Below are positions 17,644 to 27,498 of a stretch of 64,000 bases of DNA, one piece after another. This DNA is from Rahnella ecdela (lineage in GTDB: Bacteria; Pseudomonadota; Gammaproteobacteria; Enterobacterales; Enterobacteriaceae). The notes below the pieces were generated by a model. The model saw only the letters and a list, made by a program, of their open reading frames with translations, ran no database searches and was not told the origin of the DNA. The stretch's first letter is position 1. The number at the start of each line of letters is the position of its first letter. The DNA lies in the NCBI RefSeq assembly GCF_019049625.1, contig NZ_JAFMOY010000133.1:62001-126000 (forward strand), in the 5' to 3' direction. The translations under genes were made by a program, and so were the position numbers.

Positions 17644-18234
17644 TTACGCCAGCCAGCCCTGAATTTGTGCATGTTGTAACAGCATAATGGTTTTGCCGTC
17701 TTTAATGCGTCCATCTTTGATCATCGCCAGCGCTTCGTTGAACGGTACTTCAAGCACATCGATATCTTCATCTTCCACGCCGCCACCGGCGTTCTGGCGC
17801 TGCGACTCATCGTATTCTGCGGCAAAAAAGTGAACAATCTCCGTTACGCTGCCCGGCGACATATAGGCCTCAAACAATTTATCGACCTTGCCCACCGCAA
17901 ACCCTGTTTCTTCAATCGCTTCTTTACGGATGCAGTCTTCCGGCGAATCGTTGTCGAGTAAACCCGCACAGGTTTCCAGCAGCATACCGGTCGGGTTGCC
18001 ATTGACGTAGGTCGGCATACGGAATTGTTTGATCAGCAGGACGGTTTTTTTAGGTCGATTATACAGCAGGATAGTCGCGCCGTTTCCCCGGTCATACACT
18101 TCGCGGGACTGCGGCTGGCGTTCGCCATTACGCTTGATTAAATCGTAGGTGTATTTGCGAAGAACATACCAGTTATCAGAAAGTAACTGGTTCTGGACGT
18201 TTTCGATTCTGGATGAGTTGTCATGAGATGACAT
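17644..18234 (-). CDS. nudK: GDP-mannose pyrophosphatase (Nudix hydrolase)
   Basis: This 196-residue Nudix hydrolase matches E. coli NudK, which splits GDP-mannose to GMP and mannose 1-phosphate. The Nudix box is in [21 protein letters not shown] (about residues 90-110). Other shared segments are [44 protein letters not shown] and [14 protein letters not shown]. The gene is near acrD, as in E. coli, but aegA and narQ, which I recall lying between them there, are absent. Confidence 0.95.
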   Translation of the reverse strand: MSSHDNSSRIENVQNQLLSDNWYVLRKYTYDLIKRNGERQPQSREVYDRGNGATILLYNRPKKTVLLIKQFRMPTYVNGNPTGMLLETCAGLLDNDSPEDCIRKEAIEETGFAVGKVDKLFEAYMSPGSVTEIVHFFAAEYDESQRQNAGGGVEDEDIDVLEVPFNEALAMIKDGRIKDGKTIMLLQHAQIQGWLA

Positions 18235-18306
18235 ATTGCGTGCCCCCGCTCAGAAGTTGTGAGAGAAGCCAGACAGCATAACCGGATCCATCTGCAACCG
18301 CTACCG

Positions 18307-18597
18307 TCAACCGTGCTCAATCGCGGCCAGAAGTTCTTCGCTATTACGTGCAATCCATTGGGGATCTAACGGCCCCCAGCTCGAAAGCTGATAATAACCG
18401 TCATTGTTGCGCACACCCTGCTGCACAAACTCCAGCCCGACACCCATTCCGGGCAGTGCTTTCAGCACATCCTGCAGAGTACGCCTCGGCCAGCCGGTAA
18501 TTTCCATGAGTTTTGGCACATTCGGTTTTTGTTCGTTATTGAGCAACCAGCACAGATATAAACGACGGGCAAAGACGGAATTCATGGGCAAACTCAT
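18307..18597 (-). CDS. Small winged helix-turn-helix protein
   Basis: This 96-residue protein looks like a single winged-helix domain: FARRLYLCWLLNN as helix 1, VPKLMEITGWPRRTLQDVLKAL as the helix-turn-helix, then a wing with EFVQQGVRNNDGYYQLSSWG. The start at 18597 has CAGGAG eight bases upstream. The target and family name are unknown. It lies 72 bp upstream of nudK on the same strand and is divergent from acrD, so regulation of either is possible. Confidence 0.7.
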   Translation of the reverse strand: MSLPMNSVFARRLYLCWLLNNEQKPNVPKLMEITGWPRRTLQDVLKALPGMGVGLEFVQQGVRNNDGYYQLSSWGPLDPQWIARNSEELLAAIEHG

Positions 18598-18698
18598 CTG
18601 GACAGCTCCTGCGGGGTGTCATAAAAATGAAGATAGCCAAAGAGTAGACTGTTTCGGCGAATATCGCTGAGAGATAACCCCGTGTACGGCGAGGCTTT

Positions 18699-18729
<31 letters not shown>

Positions 18730-18807
18730 TATGCGATACGAGCAGGTAAAGTGCATAGACGTAGAACTACACTCTAACACTCGCTCCGTCCCGCCGGGAC
18801 AGTACCG

Positions 18808-18852
18808 CCTCTGAGACCACTTCTGAGAAGACGTTGCTCAGGGGATTTTTTT
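18808..18852 (+). promoter_or_regulatory. Terminator-like RNA leader upstream of acrD
   Basis: CCTCTGAG (18808-18815) pairs with CTCAGGGG (18837-18844), which is followed by ATTTTTTT. A small hairpin CTTC/GAAG sits in the loop, and an alternative hairpin (GTCCCGCCGGGAC, 18788-18800) lies just upstream. The structure lies 75 bp before the acrD start, so it is either an attenuator in the acrD leader or the end of a short upstream transcript. Confidence 0.55.
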
Positions 18853-18926
18853 GTCAGATTACTGGCATTGTGTTTGTTTGCTGATGTTAGTCACTCACGC
18901 CAGAGTGACAACGAGGTTCCTGAAGC

Positions 18927-21900
18927 ATGGCTAACTTTTTCATCGATCGCCCAATCTTTGCCTGGGTTTTAGCGATCATCATTTCCCTGACCGGCGCACT
19001 CGCGATCTATTTTCTGCCGGTTGAGCAGTATCCTGATCTGGCTCCGCCAAACGTCAGAATCTCTGCAACGTATCCCGGCGCATCAGCACAAACATTAGAA
19101 AATACCGTTACCCAGATTATCGAACAGAACATGACGGGTCTGGATAATCTGATGTACATGTCCTCACAAAGCAGTAACGACGGTAAATCGCAGATTACCC
19201 TGAGCTTTACCGCCGGTACCGATCCGAATGAAGCGCTGCAACAGGTGCAGAACCAGCTGCAACAGGCGCTGAAACGTCTGCCGCAGGATGTGCAGACTCA
19301 GGGCGTGACCGTCTCGAAAACCGGTGATACCAACCTGATGATGGTTGCGTTCGTTTCCACAGACGGCAGCATGGATAAACAGGATATCGCCGACTATGTG
19401 GCGTCCAATATTCAGGATCCGCTGAGCCGCGTGCCCGGCGTCGGCAGTATCGATGCCTACGGTTCGCAGTACGCGATGCGTATCTGGCTCGATCCGGACA
19501 AGTTGAATAATTATCAGCTGACCACCGCCGATGTGGTCACCGCGATTAAAGCACAGAACAGTCAGGTGGCCGTTGGCCAGCTTGGCGGTGCGCCTTCGGT
19601 AGATTTTCAGGCGCTGAACGCCACCATTAATGCACAGGCGCAGTTGCAGACACCGGAGCAGTTCCGCCAGATCACGTTGAAAGTGAATCAGGACGGTTCG
19701 CAGGTCAAACTTGGCGATGTTTCGACTATCGGTCTCGGCGCGGAAAACTACGCTCTGCTCAGCCGCTATAACGGGCAGGCCGCGTCCGGGATGGGCGTGA
19801 AACTGGCGTCCGGTGCCAACGAACTGCAAACGGACAAAGCCGTCCGCGCGCGCCTCGACGAGCTTTCTCATTATTATCCGCACGGCCTGAAAGCCGAAAT
19901 TGCCTACGAAACCACGCCATTCGTTAAAGCAGCGATCACCGACGTGGTGAAAACGCTGTTTGAAGCCATTGTTCTGGTGTTCCTGGTGATGTATCTGTTC
20001 CTGCAAAACTTCCGCGCCACGCTTATCCCGACGATAGCCGTGCCGGTGGTATTGCTGGGGACATTCGCCGTGCTCCATCAATTCGGTTACAGCATCAATA
20101 CGCTGACGATGTTCGCGATGGTGCTCGCTATCGGCCTGCTGGTGGATGACGCCATCGTGGTGGTGGAAAACGTCGAGCGCGTGATGAGCGAAGAAGGCCT
20201 CAGCCCCAGAGAGGCCACGCGAAAATCGATGGGACAAATTCAGAGTGCGCTGGTCGGTATCACCATGGTGCTGTCGGCGGTATTCGTGCCGATGGCATTC
20301 TTCGGCGGCACCACAGGCGCGATTTATCGTCAGTTCTCCATCACCATCGTTTCTGCAATGGTGCTGTCAGTGTTCGTCGCGCTGACGCTGACACCGGCAC
20401 TGTGTTCGACCATTCTTAAACCTATCGCGCAGGGACATCATCACGGTAAACGCGGCTTCTTCGGCTGGTTTAACCGCATGTTCGATCGCAATGCCCGTCG
20501 CTACGAAAACGGCGTGGCGCGGGTTCTGCGTAACAGCGTGCGCTACATGCTCGGTTATGCCGCACTGGTTGCGTTGCTGGCGGTGATGTTTATCAAACTG
20601 CCGACCTCATTCCTGCCGATGGAAGACCGTGGCGTCTTCACTGTTCAGGTTCAGTTACCGCCAGGCTCGACGTTACAGCAAACGCAAAAAGTCGTGGAAA
20701 AAGTCGAAAAATATTTCCTGACTGAAGATAAGAAAGACGTGCTTTCTGTGTTCTCCACCATCGGTGCGGGTCCGGGCGGTAACGGGCAAAACGTCGCACG
20801 TATGTTCGTGCGTCTGACCCCCTGGGATGACCGTACCGGTACAGATGATTCTTCCTTTGCACTGATTGAAAGGGCGACTAAAGCGTTTAACAAGATAACC
20901 GAAGCGCGCGTGATCGCCAGCAGCCCGCCAGCCATCAACGGTCTGGGCAGCGCCACCGGCTTTGATATGGAATTACAAGATCACGCCGGACTGGGTCATG
21001 ATGCACTGATGGCCGCGCGCGATCAGTTACTGGCCATGACTGCGAAAGACAGCAATCTGACCCGTGTTCGTCACAACGGTCTGGATGACAGCCCGCAGTT
21101 GCAAATAGATATCGATCAGGTGAAAGCGCAGGCGCTGGGCGTGGCTGTCGCGGATATCAACAGCACGCTGAGCACCGCGTGGGGTTCGACTTACGTCAAC
21201 GACTTCGTTGACCGCGGCCGTGTGAAGAAAGTCTACGTACAGGCCGCCGCAGCTTACCGCATGTTACCGGACGATATCGATCGCTGGTATGTACGAAATT
21301 CTGCCGGGACTATGGTGCCCTTCTCCGCCTTCGCCACGTCGAAATGGCTGACCGGTTCACCCCGTCTGGAACGTTACAACGGCTATTCCGCCCTGGAAAT
21401 TGTGGGTGAACCGGCAACGGGCATCAGCAGCGGTACCGCAATGGATGACATGGAAAAGCTGGTCGCCAAACTGCCGGTGGGTATTGGTCTCGAATGGACC
21501 GGTCTGTCATATCAGGAAAGATTGTCAGGCTCGCAGGCTCCGGCGCTGTACGCTATTTCCCTGCTGGTGGTGTTTCTGTGTCTCGCCGCATTGTACGAGA
21601 GCTGGTCAATTCCGTTCTCGGTCATGCTGGTGGTGCCACTCGGCGTACTGGGCGCGGTAATTGCGACATGGCTTCGCGGGCTGGAAAACGATGTGTATTT
21701 CCAGGTCGGGATGCTGACCATCATCGGGCTGTCGGCGAAGAACGCCATTCTGATTGTCGAGTTTGCTAATGACCTGAATGTTCGCGGGAAGGAGTTGCTG
21801 GAGGCCACGCTCGAAGCATCGAGAATGCGTCTGCGTCCGATTCTGATGACCTCACTGGCGTTTGTATTCGGCGTTCTGCCGATGGCGACCAGCATGGGTG

Positions 21901-22082
21901 CCGGTTCAGGCAGCCAGCATGCGGTCGGTACCGGCGTCATCGGCGGGATGATTTCCGCGACCATTCTGGCCATCTTCTTCGTACCGCTGTTCTTCGTGCT
22001 GATCCGCCGTCGTTTTCCCGGAAAACAGGCGCATCCGGTGATTGCCGATATTATTGAGACGGTACCCGCAGAACATAAATAA
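18927..22082 (+). CDS. acrD: RND multidrug efflux pump, aminoglycoside type
   Basis: This 1051-residue inner-membrane proton/drug antiporter is of the HAE1 RND family. It begins [17 protein letters not shown] and has twelve predicted membrane helices with two large periplasmic loops. The proton relay aspartates are in [14 protein letters not shown] near residue 405. Sequence throughout is closer to E. coli AcrD than to AcrB, for example [16 protein letters not shown] and [21 protein letters not shown]. It probably works with AcrA and TolC, encoded elsewhere. As in E. coli it is followed by ypfM and yffB. A terminator-like leader precedes it. Confidence 0.96.
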   Translation: MANFFIDRPIFAWVLAIIISLTGALAIYFLPVEQYPDLAPPNVRISATYPGASAQTLENTVTQIIEQNMTGLDNLMYMSSQSSNDGKSQITLSFTAGTDPNEALQQVQNQLQQALKRLPQDVQTQGVTVSKTGDTNLMMVAFVSTDGSMDKQDIADYVASNIQDPLSRVPGVGSIDAYGSQYAMRIWLDPDKLNNYQLTTADVVTAIKAQNSQVAVGQLGGAPSVDFQALNATINAQAQLQTPEQFRQITLKVNQDGSQVKLGDVSTIGLGAENYALLSRYNGQAASGMGVKLASGANELQTDKAVRARLDELSHYYPHGLKAEIAYETTPFVKAAITDVVKTLFEAIVLVFLVMYLFLQNFRATLIPTIAVPVVLLGTFAVLHQFGYSINTLTMFAMVLAIGLLVDDAIVVVENVERVMSEEGLSPREATRKSMGQIQSALVGITMVLSAVFVPMAFFGGTTGAIYRQFSITIVSAMVLSVFVALTLTPALCSTILKPIAQGHHHGKRGFFGWFNRMFDRNARRYENGVARVLRNSVRYMLGYAALVALLAVMFIKLPTSFLPMEDRGVFTVQVQLPPGSTLQQTQKVVEKVEKYFLTEDKKDVLSVFSTIGAGPGGNGQNVARMFVRLTPWDDRTGTDDSSFALIERATKAFNKITEARVIASSPPAINGLGSATGFDMELQDHAGLGHDALMAARDQLLAMTAKDSNLTRVRHNGLDDSPQLQIDIDQVKAQALGVAVADINSTLSTAWGSTYVNDFVDRGRVKKVYVQAAAAYRMLPDDIDRWYVRNSAGTMVPFSAFATSKWLTGSPRLERYNGYSALEIVGEPATGISSGTAMDDMEKLVAKLPVGIGLEWTGLSYQERLSGSQAPALYAISLLVVFLCLAALYESWSIPFSVMLVVPLGVLGAVIATWLRGLENDVYFQVGMLTIIGLSAKNAILIVEFANDLNVRGKELLEATLEASRMRLRPILMTSLAFVFGVLPMATSMGAGSGSQHAVGTGVIGGMISATILAIFFVPLFFVLIRRRFPGKQAHPVIADIIETVPAEHK

Positions 22083-22107
22083 CGGCACTGGATAACAGGC
22101 AACAAAA

Positions 22108-22138
22108 AAGGCGTTAATATGAATTAACGCCTTTTTAT
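22108..22138 (+). terminator. Terminator after acrD
   Basis: GGCGTTAAT (22110-22118) pairs with ATTAACGCC (22123-22131), followed by TTTTT. It lies 27 bp past the acrD stop. An A-run precedes the stem, so it could also work on the minus strand for ypfM. Confidence 0.85.
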
Positions 22139-22269
22139 TAATGATTTACTGGCTGTGAGAATCGTCGCTAAATCGGACGTAATGGTCTTCCTGAACAAAC
22201 GCTTTTTATAATGACGTACTGCACTGAGAATAAATCTTTTCTTTGCTTTAACGGTAACGATGCGGGCAA

Positions 22270-22329
22270 TTACGCTTTCAACATACGGTCGATAAAGTCT
22301 TTCCAGTTGCCTAACTCTTGCTCTAACAT
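22270..22329 (-). CDS. ypfM: YpfM microprotein (19 residues)
   Basis: The minus strand encodes MLEQELGNWKDFIDRMLKA, preceded by GGGGAG at good spacing. It aligns along its length with E. coli YpfM (MIERELGNWKDFIEVMLRK), a 19-residue protein encoded at the same place between acrD and yffB and on the same strand. The chain is a likely amphipathic helix. No function is known to me. The conservation of residues, ribosome site and location supports a real gene despite its size. Confidence 0.9.
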   Translation of the reverse strand: MLEQELGNWKDFIDRMLKA

Positions 22330-22528
22330 TTTACTCCCCTTGATTGGACGGTCGGATTATACGTCTATTTTTTGACCATGTAAAAAAGCCATCATTAATT
22401 TTTAAGCGCGATCACAATCCCGCCCCGTCTGGATCCTGCCGCCGTTTTGCCTCATTATGTGTTCCATCCTTACGCCCGTTTTTATGCGGGTAAAAAGTTC
22501 TTATTTTACTGACAGGTTACGTTTTTCT

Positions 22529-22912
22529 ATGGCAACGACTTCCGCTCCAACCTCTTTTATTCTCTACGGCATAAAAAATTGCGATACCGTCAAAAAGGCC
22601 CGTCGCTGGCTGGAAGAAAACGGGGTTGACTATCAGTTTCATGATTACCGGGTCGAAGGGCTGGATGATGCGTTGTTGCAGAAGCTACTGGATAAACAAG
22701 GCTGGGAAGCCATGCTCAATACCCGCGGAACAACGTGTCGTAAGCTCGATGAAACCACGCGCGCAGCCTGCGATAACGAAGCCAGCGCCAAAGCGGTGAT
22801 GCTTGAGCAACCTGCGGTAATCAAACGTCCATTTTTACTGGCCGCCGATGGTCAGTCCCTGCTGGGATTCAAACCAGAAACCTATCAGCAATTCCTCGCA
22901 CAGGTGAAGTAA
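22529..22912 (+). CDS. yffB: YffB, Spx/ArsC-family thioredoxin-fold protein
   Basis: This 127-residue ArsC/Spx-family protein resembles E. coli Yff[22 protein letters not shown] carries the single N-terminal Cys, [21 protein letters not shown] follows in the middle, and IKRPFLL is the typical C-terminal strand with a conserved Arg-Pro. Its reaction is not established; glutathione-dependent thiol chemistry has been proposed. The start at 22529 was chosen from homology; an upstream Met at 22457 gives a non-conserved extension. dapE starts 2 bp after its stop. Confidence 0.92.
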   Translation: MATTSAPTSFILYGIKNCDTVKKARRWLEENGVDYQFHDYRVEGLDDALLQKLLDKQGWEAMLNTRGTTCRKLDETTRAACDNEASAKAVMLEQPAVIKRPFLLAADGQSLLGFKPETYQQFLAQVK

Positions 22913-22913
22913 C

Positions 22914-24041
22914 ATGAGTTGTCCGGTTCTCGATTTAGCCCAACAGTTAATCCGCCGCCCTTCCCTCAGCCCGGACGACGCAGGCTGTCAGGAAATTATG
23001 ATTGCCCGCCTTGAAGCCGCTGGTTTTCACGTGGAGCCGATGCATTTTGGCGATACCTTGAATTTCTGGGCCACGCGCGGACAAGGTAAAACCCTGGCCT
23101 TTGCCGGTCATACCGATGTCGTGCCGACCGGCGACCACAAGCTGTGGGTGACCGGTCCGTTCGAGCCTACGCTGCGAGACGGGATGTTGTATGGTCGCGG
23201 AGCGGCAGACATGAAAGGTTCGCTGGCGGCGATGGTGGTCGCGGCAGAACGTTTCGTTGCGGCCAACCCGAATCATCAGGGTCGTCTGGCGTTTCTTATC
23301 ACCTCAGATGAGGAAGCCAGCGCCGTGAATGGCACTGTGAAAGTGGTCAACGCGCTAATGGAGCGAAACGAGCGCCTCGATTACTGTCTGGTCGGCGAGC
23401 CTTCAAGCACCACGCGCGTTGGCGACATTGTCAAAAATGGCCGACGGGGTTCGATGACGGCTAACCTGCACGTTCACGGCGTTCAGGGGCATGTGGCTTA
23501 TCCGCATCTGGCGGACAATCCGGTGCATCGCGCCATGCCTGCGCTGAACGAGCTTGTCGCTACCTTGTGGGATAACGGCAACGAATTCTTCCCGCCGACC
23601 AGCATGCAAATCGCCAATATTAATGCCGGTACCGGCAGCAATAACGTCATTCCGGGCGAACTGTATGTTCAGTTCAATTTCCGTTTCAGCACTGAACTGA
23701 CCGACGCCATCATCAAGCAGCGCGTGACCGAACTGCTGGACAGGCATAACCTGCAATACACCCTGAACTGGGTGGTTTCCGGTCAGCCGTTCCTGACATC
23801 ACGCGGTGCGCTGGTCGATGCGGTGGTTAACGCCGTACGTCACTACAGTGAAATTACGCCGGAATTGCAAACGACCGGCGGCACGTCCGACGGACGTTTC
23901 ATCGCGCTGATGGGCGCTCAGGTCGTCGAACTGGGTCCGGTCAATGCCACGATCCATAAAATCAATGAATGCGTTCACGCGGCGGATTTGCAGGTTCTGA
24001 GCCGCATGTATCAGCGCATCATGGAACAGTTAGTCGCATGA
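22914..24041 (+). CDS. dapE: Succinyl-diaminopimelate desuccinylase
   Basis: DapE hydrolyses N-succinyl-LL-diaminopimelate in lysine and peptidoglycan precursor synthesis. The 375-residue chain is a dinuclear zinc M20 peptidase-family enzyme. Metal and catalytic motifs are visible: [12 protein letters not shown] near residue 65, [16 protein letters not shown] near 95, [11 protein letters not shown] near 135, and [13 protein letters not shown] near the C-terminus. The stop overlaps the next start in ATGA (24038-24041). Confidence 0.97.
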   Translation: MSCPVLDLAQQLIRRPSLSPDDAGCQEIMIARLEAAGFHVEPMHFGDTLNFWATRGQGKTLAFAGHTDVVPTGDHKLWVTGPFEPTLRDGMLYGRGAADMKGSLAAMVVAAERFVAANPNHQGRLAFLITSDEEASAVNGTVKVVNALMERNERLDYCLVGEPSSTTRVGDIVKNGRRGSMTANLHVHGVQGHVAYPHLADNPVHRAMPALNELVATLWDNGNEFFPPTSMQIANINAGTGSNNVIPGELYVQFNFRFSTELTDAIIKQRVTELLDRHNLQYTLNWVVSGQPFLTSRGALVDAVVNAVRHYSEITPELQTTGGTSDGRFIALMGAQVVELGPVNATIHKINECVHAADLQVLSRMYQRIMEQLVA

Positions 24042-24712
24042 TCAGCCATGAAATGCTGACCGGCCGCTCCAATGCGCATCTGGTGACACTGGGCGAAGGC
24101 CCGCACCGGTTGCAGAAAGAGGCGGCGCAGGCATTCAAAAAAATGCGTCAGGCCGCCAGTGTGGACGGATTTGATTTGCAGCCAGCCAGCACTTTTCGTG
24201 ATTTCAGTCGCCAGTTAGCTATCTGGAATGGCAAATTTCACGGCGAGCGACCAGTATTAGATAAGAACAGCCAGCCCGTGGATATCAGTGAGTTAACCAC
24301 AGCAGAACGTTGTGAACTGATTTTGCGCTGGTCAGCGCTGCCTGGCGCCAGCCGTCATCACTGGGGCAGTGATCTGGATGTCTACGATCCGTCACTGCTT
24401 CCGGCCGATAAAAAACTGCAACTGGAGCCGTGGGAATACGACGAAGGTGGTTATTTTTATCCGCTGAATCAGTGGCTTTCAGCACATATGGCGGAATTCG
24501 GTTTTTACCGACCTTACGCAAAAGATACCGGCGGCGTGGCTGTTGAGCCCTGGCATCTGAGTTACCGTCCGCTGGCGCAGGAATGCGAGAAATTGCTCAC
24601 ACCGCAAGTTCTCATCAGCGCCTGGACAGGACAGGAAGTGGCCGCAGCAGACTGGTTAGCCGGTCAGATGACGGAAATATTTCCGCGATTTATCGCCCTC
24701 TCACCCCTTTAA
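24038..24712 (+). CDS. M15-family D-alanyl-D-alanine carboxypeptidase-like protein
   Basis: This 224-residue protein has the zinc-ligand pattern of M15B (VanY-type) peptidases: [16 protein letters not shown] near residue 110 (SxHxxGxDxD) and VEPWHLSY near 178. No signal peptide is visible, so it may be cytosolic or act on imported muropeptides. The start at 24038 overlaps the dapE stop by four bases, which implies translational coupling to DAP synthesis. ypfN follows 10 bp later. Confidence 0.85.
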   Translation: MISHEMLTGRSNAHLVTLGEGPHRLQKEAAQAFKKMRQAASVDGFDLQPASTFRDFSRQLAIWNGKFHGERPVLDKNSQPVDISELTTAERCELILRWSALPGASRHHWGSDLDVYDPSLLPADKKLQLEPWEYDEGGYFYPLNQWLSAHMAEFGFYRPYAKDTGGVAVEPWHLSYRPLAQECEKLLTPQVLISAWTGQEVAAADWLAGQMTEIFPRFIALSPL

Positions 24713-24722
24713 GGAGCACACC

Positions 24723-24908
24723 ATGGAGTGGATCAAAGATTACTGGTGGATCGTTCTGATCATACTGGTCGGGATGTTAATCAGCGGGATCAAAGAGCTG
24801 AACCGCGTTGATGTGAAGAAGTTTTTGAAAGACAAACCGGAGATCCCGCCGCATCGCGACAACAATGCGGAATGGGATAAAGATGACGAATGGCCTAAGA
24901 AAAAGTAA
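24723..24908 (+). CDS. ypfN: YpfN family small membrane protein (UPF0370)
   Basis: This 61-residue protein has one N-terminal membrane helix ([17 protein letters not shown]) and a charged cytosolic tail rich in Asp, Lys and Pro ([28 protein letters not shown]). It matches E. coli YpfN, which also follows dapE. AAGGAG lies just upstream of the start. Function is unknown. Confidence 0.92.
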   Translation: MEWIKDYWWIVLIILVGMLISGIKELNRVDVKKFLKDKPEIPPHRDNNAEWDKDDEWPKKK

Positions 24909-25007
24909 TTCCAGCCTGCACTTTAAAATCTCCTAATCAGTATTAGTCGGCGGAAAATGTAGCGATTCTCCGCCGATTGACTTTCTCCCCTGCCGGTAAC
25001 ATGCAAC

Positions 25008-26318
25008 GTGAAACCGATGCACGGAGAGAACAGTCCTTTGCAAACACTACCTATTTCCCACCCCGATCAGGCTGCGTCTGAGCTTTTCGACGCCCCACAA
25101 TTTCTGGGGCTGGCTCCGTTTTTACGTATGAGCATCGCCGGTGATGAATGCACTGACATCGCGCAGCATCTGGTGACGCGCGCGCAGCAAAACCCTGATG
25201 ACGCCTTCCTGTGGATGAACCTTTCCACTGTTATGCTGTGCCTGCAACGCACCGAACTCGGCCTGACCATACAGAATCAGGCGCTGGCTATGCAGCAGGT
25301 TTATACCCTGAAGGCTGCCCAACAACCGGTCAAATTGCGCCTGCTGATGCTGATGGTTCCCGGCACGTTGTCGGCCAATGTGCCGCTCGACTGCCTGCTG
25401 GAAAACAGCGATATCGAGCTGATTTATTACTACATCACGCCCGAAGCGCCGTTTGAAGCGCCGATCCCTGAACATGATTTGCTGATGGTGGGCATCAGCG
25501 CGACCACAGAAAACCTGTTCCTGTTACAGCAGCTGGAAAGCATCACGCGCCAGTGGCCGGTGCCGGTCATCAATGCGCCGCAACACATTCCAAATTCTGA
25601 GCGCCATAACGCCAGCACGCTGTTGCAGAATCAGCCGGGCTTAACCATCGCGCAGGCGCATCCGGTGACATTTTCCGCCTTATCTGCAGTAGCGGAAGGC
25701 AGTATCACCCTGAGTAACGCTCTGCCCGGCAGCGATTTCCCGGTGATCCTGCGCCCTGCCGGTTCCCACGGTGGTCACGGTCTGGAAAAAATCACCTGTC
25801 AGGAAGAACTGGCGGGTTATCTGGCCCGTGTGCAGGTAGAAGATTATTTCCTGTCGCAGTTTATCGATTACAGCAACCCCGATGGCCAGTTCCGCAAATA
25901 CCGTATTTCGCTGATCGACGGCGTGCCTTATGCCTGCCACATGGCGATTTCGTCGCACTGGATGGTGCATTACGTCAATGCGAATATGTATGAAGATCAG
26001 AAAAAACGTGAAGAAGAAGCCGCGTTTCTGAATAACTTCCACGAATTCGTTGCCCGCCATCAGCAGGCGCTGAAGGCCATTTTTGAGATCACGCAGCTCG
26101 ATTATCTGGGCATTGATTGCAGCGAAACGCCGGACGGCAGTCTGCTGGTCTTTGAAATCGATCCCGCCATGGTCGTCCACGCGATGGATCTGGAAGTGAT
26201 GTTCCCGCACAAACAAATTCTCATGAATAAAGTTAAAACAGCATGCCGCGAGTTGCTGTTATCCCGTGCCTTTGCGCACAGCGGCGCATCGGCTGATGCG
26301 CCAGAAGGAAAAGAATAA
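25008..26318 (+). CDS. TPR-like / RimK-type ATP-grasp ligase
   Basis: This protein of about 436 residues has an N-terminal helical region (about 25-110, DAAQ-rich, like a short tetratricopeptide unit), a Rossmann-like pre-ATP-grasp region (about 115-215) and a C-terminal ATP-grasp fold. Readable elements are FPVILRPAGSHGGHGLEKI near 250, YFLSQFIDYSNPDGQFRKYRISLIDG near 285, and the Mg-binding LDYLGIDCSETPDGSLLVFEIDPAMVVHA near 370. ATP-grasp enzymes of this type join a carboxylate to an amine; the substrates here are unknown. Start codons GTG 25008 and ATG 25017 lack a clear ribosome site; TTG at 25038 follows GGAGAG. The SerC-type gene starts 2 bp later. Confidence 0.8.
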   Translation: MKPMHGENSPLQTLPISHPDQAASELFDAPQFLGLAPFLRMSIAGDECTDIAQHLVTRAQQNPDDAFLWMNLSTVMLCLQRTELGLTIQNQALAMQQVYTLKAAQQPVKLRLLMLMVPGTLSANVPLDCLLENSDIELIYYYITPEAPFEAPIPEHDLLMVGISATTENLFLLQQLESITRQWPVPVINAPQHIPNSERHNASTLLQNQPGLTIAQAHPVTFSALSAVAEGSITLSNALPGSDFPVILRPAGSHGGHGLEKITCQEELAGYLARVQVEDYFLSQFIDYSNPDGQFRKYRISLIDGVPYACHMAISSHWMVHYVNANMYEDQKKREEEAAFLNNFHEFVARHQQALKAIFEITQLDYLGIDCSETPDGSLLVFEIDPAMVVHAMDLEVMFPHKQILMNKVKTACRELLLSRAFAHSGASADAPEGKE

Positions 26319-26320
26319 TC

Positions 26321-27421
26321 ATGATTTCACGTAACGCCCTGAATTTCTCCGGTGGTCCCGGCGCATTGCCGGAAACAGTACTCGCGCAGGTTGAGGCAGC
26401 GATTAAAGAAGTGCCGGAAGTTGGTCTGTCGATCCTCGGCATCAGCCACCGTTCCGACTGGTTTGCTTCCATTGTTGAAGAAACCGAAAACAATATCCGC
26501 ACGCTGCTCGGGCTGTCGAAAGATTTCCACATTCTGTTCCTGCAGGGCGGCGCAACGCAGCAATTCTCAATGGTGCCGATGACGCTGCTGCGTGGTCAGA
26601 AACATGCGGCGGAATATCTGGATACCGGTTACTGGAGCAGTAAAGTCGTGACCGAAGCGCGTCGCGAAGGCCCGGTGAAAGTTCTGTGGAGCGGCGAATC
26701 TTGTGGCTTCAACCGCCTGCCAGCGGATGAGGAACTGGAGTTTTCTCCGGACGCGCCGTATCTGCATTACGTTTCCAACGAAACAGTAGAAGGGTTACAG
26801 TTCCAGCGCGTTCTGGGGCGCGATGATGTGCCGCGTGTCTGCGATATGTCTTCCGATTTCCTGTCCAAACCTTGCGATGCCAATAAATTTTCGGTGATTT
26901 ACGCGCATGCGCAGAAAAACATCGGACCGGCGGGTGTCACTATCGTGCTGGTACATGACACCGTGGTGAAAGCGTCTTCTGACGAATTGCCATCGTTCCT
27001 GAACTACCGCCGTCAGGTGGAATCCCATTCCAACCTCAACACGCCGCCGGTATTCGCGATTTATGTGGTGCTGCTGGTCACTCGCTGGCTGCTCAACGAC
27101 GTCGGCGGTCTGGATAATATGGAACAGACCAACCGCCATAAAGCAGAACTGTTATACGCGATGCTCGATAACAGCGACGGTTTCTACAACGGCTGGAGCA
27201 GCAAAGCGGACCGTTCACAAATGAACGTGGCGTTTAAACTGCCGGATGAAGTGCTGGAGAAAAAATTCCTGGCGGAAAGCCACGAAGCCGGTTTCTCGGG
27301 TCTGTCGGGTCACCGCGCCATTGGCGGTATCCGTGCGTCTATCTACAACGCATTGTCGCTGCCAGCGGCTGAAAAGCTGACTAACTTTATGGATGATTTC
27401 ATGCGTAAAAACCGCAAATAA
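26321..27421 (+). CDS. SerC-type phosphoserine aminotransferase paralogue
   Basis: This 366-residue PLP-dependent class V aminotransferase is of the SerC family. The lysine that binds PLP is in AHAQKNIGPAGVTIV near residue 200. Conserved substrate-site elements are ISHRSDW, TGYWSSKV, SNETVEG and SGHRAIGGIRAS. The segment FLQGGATQQFSMVPM replaces GGGRGQF of E. coli SerC and looks more like the Bacillus form (GGASLQF). By eye it is clearly diverged from E. coli SerC, whose gene is normally beside aroA, so this is probably a second copy. It is coupled to the ATP-grasp gene and ends at a strong terminator. Confidence 0.82.
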   Translation: MISRNALNFSGGPGALPETVLAQVEAAIKEVPEVGLSILGISHRSDWFASIVEETENNIRTLLGLSKDFHILFLQGGATQQFSMVPMTLLRGQKHAAEYLDTGYWSSKVVTEARREGPVKVLWSGESCGFNRLPADEELEFSPDAPYLHYVSNETVEGLQFQRVLGRDDVPRVCDMSSDFLSKPCDANKFSVIYAHAQKNIGPAGVTIVLVHDTVVKASSDELPSFLNYRRQVESHSNLNTPPVFAIYVVLLVTRWLLNDVGGLDNMEQTNRHKAELLYAMLDNSDGFYNGWSSKADRSQMNVAFKLPDEVLEKKFLAESHEAGFSGLSGHRAIGGIRASIYNALSLPAAEKLTNFMDDFMRKNRK

Positions 27422-27442
27422 TCGACATCAGTCAGACATAAA

Positions 27443-27484
27443 AAAGCGCCCCCGTTTGTAATGCAGCCGGGGGCGTTTCTTTTT
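27443..27484 (+). terminator. Terminator after the SerC-type gene
   Basis: GCGCCCCCG and CGGGGGCG form a strong GC stem (27447-27475), with an A-run before it and TTTCTTTTT after it. It separates the SerC-type gene from the convergent ypfH and may serve both strands. Confidence 0.8.
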
Positions 27485-27498
27485 AACGTAGCAACAAA

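Noticed and set aside
19164-20237. 357-codon frame antisense to acrD.
   Set aside because: It lies wholly inside a conserved pump gene. Its composition (rich in His, Arg and Gln) is that of a shadow frame.
22124-22327. Open frame of 67 codons on the minus strand overlapping and continuing past ypfM, with a basic product (KAKKRFILSAVRHYKKRLFRK).
   Set aside because: It has no ATG, GTG or early TTG start and its last codons run into the acrD terminator hairpin. A frameshift product of ypfM was considered but no slippery site is present.
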